Assembly (NCBI GenBank): GCA_021199395.1
Contig: JAJQIE010000050.1
Location: 1 to 17,588, forward strand
Direction: 5' to 3'
Source: Lachnospiraceae bacterium
GTDB lineage: Bacteria > Bacillota > Clostridia > Lachnospirales > Lachnospiraceae
Length of the DNA: 17,588 nucleotides
Shown piece after piece: positions 14,888 to 17,588 of the stretch; the stretch's first letter is position 1, and every line of letters starts with the position of its first letter. The position numbers and the translations under genes are program-made. The notes beneath the pieces are model-generated. The model did no database searches and was not told where the DNA came from. It saw only the letters and a program-made list of their open reading frames with translations.

Positions 14888-16432
14888 ATGCAGTCAGATA
14901 ATGTCATTGAGATGCTTCATATTACGAAGAAGTTTCCGGGAATTATTGCCAATGACGATATCACTCTTCAGCTGCGCAGAGGAGAGGTACATGCTTTGCT
15001 GGGTGAGAACGGAGCTGGAAAATCCACGCTGATGAGCGTGCTGTTCGGTCTGTACCAGCCGGAAGAGGGAACCATCCGCAAGAATGGGGAGGTCGTCAGG
15101 ATTCATAATCCCAACGATGCGACAGCTCTTGGAATTGGAATGGTCCATCAGCATTTTAAGCTGATCGAAGTGTTTACGGTGCTCGATAATATTATTCTGG
15201 GCGCGGAGACTACGAAGCTTGGTTTTTTACAAAAAAAGGAGGCTCGCGCAAAGGTAGAGGCGCTTTCAGAAAAATACGGCCTGAAGGTAGATCTGGACGC
15301 CCGTGTAGAGGATATCACTGTCGGCATGCAGCAGCGCGTCGAGATTTTAAAAATGCTTTACCGGGATAATGAGATACTGATTTTTGACGAACCGACCGCC
15401 GTGCTGACTCCGCAGGAGATCGACGATCTGCTCAAAACCATGCGCGCCTTTGCGGAGGAAGGAAAGAGTATTCTGTTTATTTCGCATAAGCTCAACGAGA
15501 TCATGTCGGTGGCGGACCGCGTCACGGTACTCAGGAAGGGGAAATATGTGGGTACTGTGGATACAAAGGATACGGATAAGCAGAGCCTGTCAAATATGAT
15601 GGTTGGCCGTCCGGTGCAGCTTGAGGTAGTCAAGAAGGAAGCGAAGCCGGCTGAGCCCGTTCTGCAGGTGCGTCATCTGAGGGTTCCGTCTGCTGTACAT
15701 AAACGTGATGCGGTGAATGATGTCTCGTTTGATGTTCGAGCCGGAGAAATTGTCTGTATCGCCGGTATAGACGGAAACGGACAGAGTGAACTGGTTTATG
15801 GACTTTCCGGTCTTGAAAAGAGCTCCGGAGGCACAGTCACACTTTGCGGAGAGGATATTTCCCATGCTTCCATCCGGGAACGTGGACACAATATGAGCCA
15901 TATTCCGGAGGATCGCCATAAGCATGGACTGATTCTGGATTTTACTCTGGAACAGAATATGGTGCTTCAGCGTTTTCAGGAGCCCCGGTTCCAGAATCAT
16001 GGATTTATAGATACGGAAGCGGTACGGAGCTATTCGGATGAACTGATTGAGCAGTATGACGTGCGTTCCGGCCAGGGATCCATTACCGTTGCCAGAAGTA
16101 TGTCAGGCGGTAATCAGCAAAAGGCAATTATCGCGCGTGAGCTTGACCGCGATAAGCCTCTGATCATGGCTGTTCAGCCGACCCGCGGACTGGATGTAGG
16201 TGCGATTGAATATATTCACAGCCAGCTGATCGCGGAGCGGGATAAAGGACATGCGATACTTCTCGTGTCTCTGGAGCTGGATGAGGTGATGAGCCTGAGC
16301 GACCGGATACTTGTGTTGTATGAGGGCGAGATCGTGGGCGAGCTGGATCCTGAGAAAACGGATATTCAGGAGCTTGGACTTTATATGGCTGGCGCGAAGC
16401 GGCAGAACACAAAGGAGGCGAGTGGAGAATGA
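14888..16432 (+). CDS. Nucleoside ABC transporter, double ATP-binding subunit
   Basis: This is a 514-aa cytoplasmic ATPase with two ABC domains, as in the YufO/BMP-type nucleoside importers. The ATG at 14888 follows GGGAGG at good spacing; the frame runs upstream through the intergenic hairpin, so the earlier ATG is rejected. Half 1 is complete: Walker A GENGAGKST (39-47, Lys45), Q-loop region MVHQHFKLI, signature VGMQQRVEI (145-153) and Walker B IFDEPT (Asp167, Glu168). Half 2 has the altered loop GIDGNGQSEL (about 293-302) without the Lys, signature SGGNQQK (406-412) and AVQPTRGLD at the Walker B position. This asymmetry is normal for the family, in which one site is weak. The gene overlaps the permease start by 4 bp (ATGA). 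Confidence 0.95.
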   Translation: MQSDNVIEMLHITKKFPGIIANDDITLQLRRGEVHALLGENGAGKSTLMSVLFGLYQPEEGTIRKNGEVVRIHNPNDATALGIGMVHQHFKLIEVFTVLDNIILGAETTKLGFLQKKEARAKVEALSEKYGLKVDLDARVEDITVGMQQRVEILKMLYRDNEILIFDEPTAVLTPQEIDDLLKTMRAFAEEGKSILFISHKLNEIMSVADRVTVLRKGKYVGTVDTKDTDKQSLSNMMVGRPVQLEVVKKEAKPAEPVLQVRHLRVPSAVHKRDAVNDVSFDVRAGEIVCIAGIDGNGQSELVYGLSGLEKSSGGTVTLCGEDISHASIRERGHNMSHIPEDRHKHGLILDFTLEQNMVLQRFQEPRFQNHGFIDTEAVRSYSDELIEQYDVRSGQGSITVARSMSGGNQQKAIIARELDRDKPLIMAVQPTRGLDVGAIEYIHSQLIAERDKGHAILLVSLELDEVMSLSDRILVLYEGEIVGELDPEKTDIQELGLYMAGAKRQNTKEASGE

Positions 16433-17588
16433 AAGAGAAACTGGCCCGTTTTTATAAAAAGGATGGCACAAAAACCGTACTTTCCTCTATTATTTCAATT
16501 ATCATCGGTATGATCGTGGGCAGTATTATCATACTGATCGTAGGAGCTACCAACAAATCCCTGGGGCTGAACAGTGTCGGGGAAGGCATCCGGCTGGTAT
16601 TTGGCGGCCTTTTCAGCACCGGGCGCAACGCGGCAGGCTCCCTGACCTTCGGATTTAATTCTACGAATTTCGGCAATATGCTTTTTCGGGCTACACCGCT
16701 GATCCTGACCGGGCTTTCTGTAGCGGTTGCCTATAAGACCGGCCTTTTCAATATCGGCGCTCCCGGACAGTACCTGATGGGAACGGCTGCGACTCTTTTT
16801 GTGGCGCTTAAAATACCGACCGGCTCCTCCACGCTGTACGAGAATGGCTTTTGTCCGGCGTGCCTTGTCTGGCTCCTGGCGTTCCTTGCGGGGATGCTTG
16901 CGGGCGCGCTCTGGGGCGCGATTCCTGGTCTGGTAAAAGCGTATCTGAACATCAATGAGGTGCTGGCCTGCATCATGTGCAACTGGATTGCGGCGAATCT
17001 GGTCACATGGATGTTTGAGAGCAGCAGTCTGCGCAATATGGCGGAGTCTGGTAAGACCGGCTATATTTACAAGACCAGCTACAACGGTGTGGCGACCTCC
17101 AAGCTTGGGCTGGATAAGCTGTTTTCCGGTTCGCAGGTCAATGGGGGCATCCTTGTCGCGATCATTCTCGCCATAGTCGTATATATCCTGATGGATAAGA
17201 CTACTATGGGCTATCAGCTGAAAGCCTGCGGCAGCAATCGACATTCCGCGCGTTACGCCGGTATTCCGGATAAAAGAAATATTGTCCTGTCCATGGCGAT
17301 CGCCGGAGCACTGGCGGGAGCTGGCGCTTCCCTGTACTATCTGGCGGGCAATACCGAATTCTTCTGGTCCACGTATCAGTCGCTTCCGGATGCCGGATTT
17401 AACGGTATTCCGGTGGCTCTGCTGGCATCCTGCAATCCGATTGGAGTCATTTTTACCGGCTGCTTTATGTCGATGCTCGATATCTGCGGTCTGCAGCTGA
17501 CAAACCTGACCGCATACAATGAGTATATTACTGATGTCATCATCGCGGTAATCGTATATCTGAGTGCGTTCTCATTGCTGATTCGAAC
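16429..17588 (+). CDS. Nucleoside ABC transporter permease (3' end outside window)
   Basis: The frame was read from ATG 16429, which overlaps the ATPase stop, and stays open for 386 codons to the window edge. It begins MKEKLARFYKKDGTK and continues with a first membrane segment SSIISIIIGMIVGSIIILIVG. The permease-family-2 landmarks ILTGLSVAVAYKTGLFNIGAPGQ (about residues 90-112), AYLNINEVLACIMCNWIA and the cytoplasmic coupling segment YQLKACGSNRHSARYAGI are clear; the last contains the conserved G-x-N-x-x-A-A/R-Y-A-G pattern. It pairs with the upstream ATPase and binding protein. Importers of this class usually have a second, smaller permease gene next, presumably just beyond the window. TMs continue to the last base, so only a short C-terminal part is missing or the next few residues lie outside. 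Confidence 0.92.
   Translation, partial: MKEKLARFYKKDGTKTVLSSIISIIIGMIVGSIIILIVGATNKSLGLNSVGEGIRLVFGGLFSTGRNAAGSLTFGFNSTNFGNMLFRATPLILTGLSVAVAYKTGLFNIGAPGQYLMGTAATLFVALKIPTGSSTLYENGFCPACLVWLLAFLAGMLAGALWGAIPGLVKAYLNINEVLACIMCNWIAANLVTWMFESSSLRNMAESGKTGYIYKTSYNGVATSKLGLDKLFSGSQVNGGILVAIILAIVVYILMDKTTMGYQLKACGSNRHSARYAGIPDKRNIVLSMAIAGALAGAGASLYYLAGNTEFFWSTYQSLPDAGFNGIPVALLASCNPIGVIFTGCFMSMLDICGLQLTNLTAYNEYITDVIIAVIVYLSAFSLLIR

Noticed and set aside
14888..16432. Loss of Walker A Lys in the second half of the nucleoside ATPase as an anomaly
   Set aside because: A GNGQSE-type second site is normal in this importer family, unlike the double loss seen in the protein at 1-1479.
16495..17244. 249-codon open frame on the minus strand opposite the permease
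   Set aside because: The plus strand encodes a well-conserved permease frame continuous from 16429; the minus frame has no recognisable domain.
1..17588. CRISPR array, tRNA or rRNA genes, integrase or transposase genes
   Set aside because: No regularly spaced repeats, no tRNA-like cloverleaf and no recombinase motifs were found by reading both strands; the palindromes carry no genes.

Overview
The window looks like chromosomal DNA of a Gram-positive anaerobe of the Clostridia, most likely Lachnospiraceae. This is inferred from strong AGGAGG-type ribosome binding sites, sigma-A-like promoters, an LTA-synthase-like membrane sulfatase, BMP-type nucleoside ABC transporter genes and an anaerobic-pathway cbiD. 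No rRNA, tRNA, CRISPR array, transposase or phage gene was seen.

Layout. (1) 1-1479: the 3' part of a double ABC-ATPase of the sugar-importer type that has lost the catalytic motifs of both halves. (2) 1477-4542: an AT-richer gene (1813-4269) for an LTA-synthase/phosphoglycerol-transferase-like protein, bracketed by two related ~160-bp palindromic repeats (1477-1636 and 4381-4542). (3) 4580-7715: an apparent operon for a polar amino-acid ABC importer (binding protein and two permeases, no ATPase), followed by a cytidylate-kinase-like gene. (4) 7722-7890: a second kind of long palindromic repeat. (5) 7991-9877: a fused histidine phosphatase-CbiD protein with its own promoter. (6) 9936-10784, minus strand: a patatin-like phospholipase, convergent with cbiD and divergent from the next block. 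(7) 11137-17588: a pseudouridine-use block with a PfkB-type kinase (psuK-like), psuG, a BMP-family binding protein, a double ATPase and a permease that runs off the window.

The last block reads as one pathway. Nucleoside enters through the BMP/ATPase/permease importer, is phosphorylated by the kinase, and is split by PsuG into uracil and ribose 5-phosphate. psuG has its own promoter and a ~205-nt leader carrying a strong intrinsic terminator upstream of its ribosome binding site. That arrangement suggests attenuation or a riboswitch, and I do not recognise it as a known class.

The items most worth following up are the psuG leader, the inferred pseudouridine importer, the palindromic repeats around the AT-rich gene, the catalytically dead ABC protein and the fused CbiD with its extra loop.
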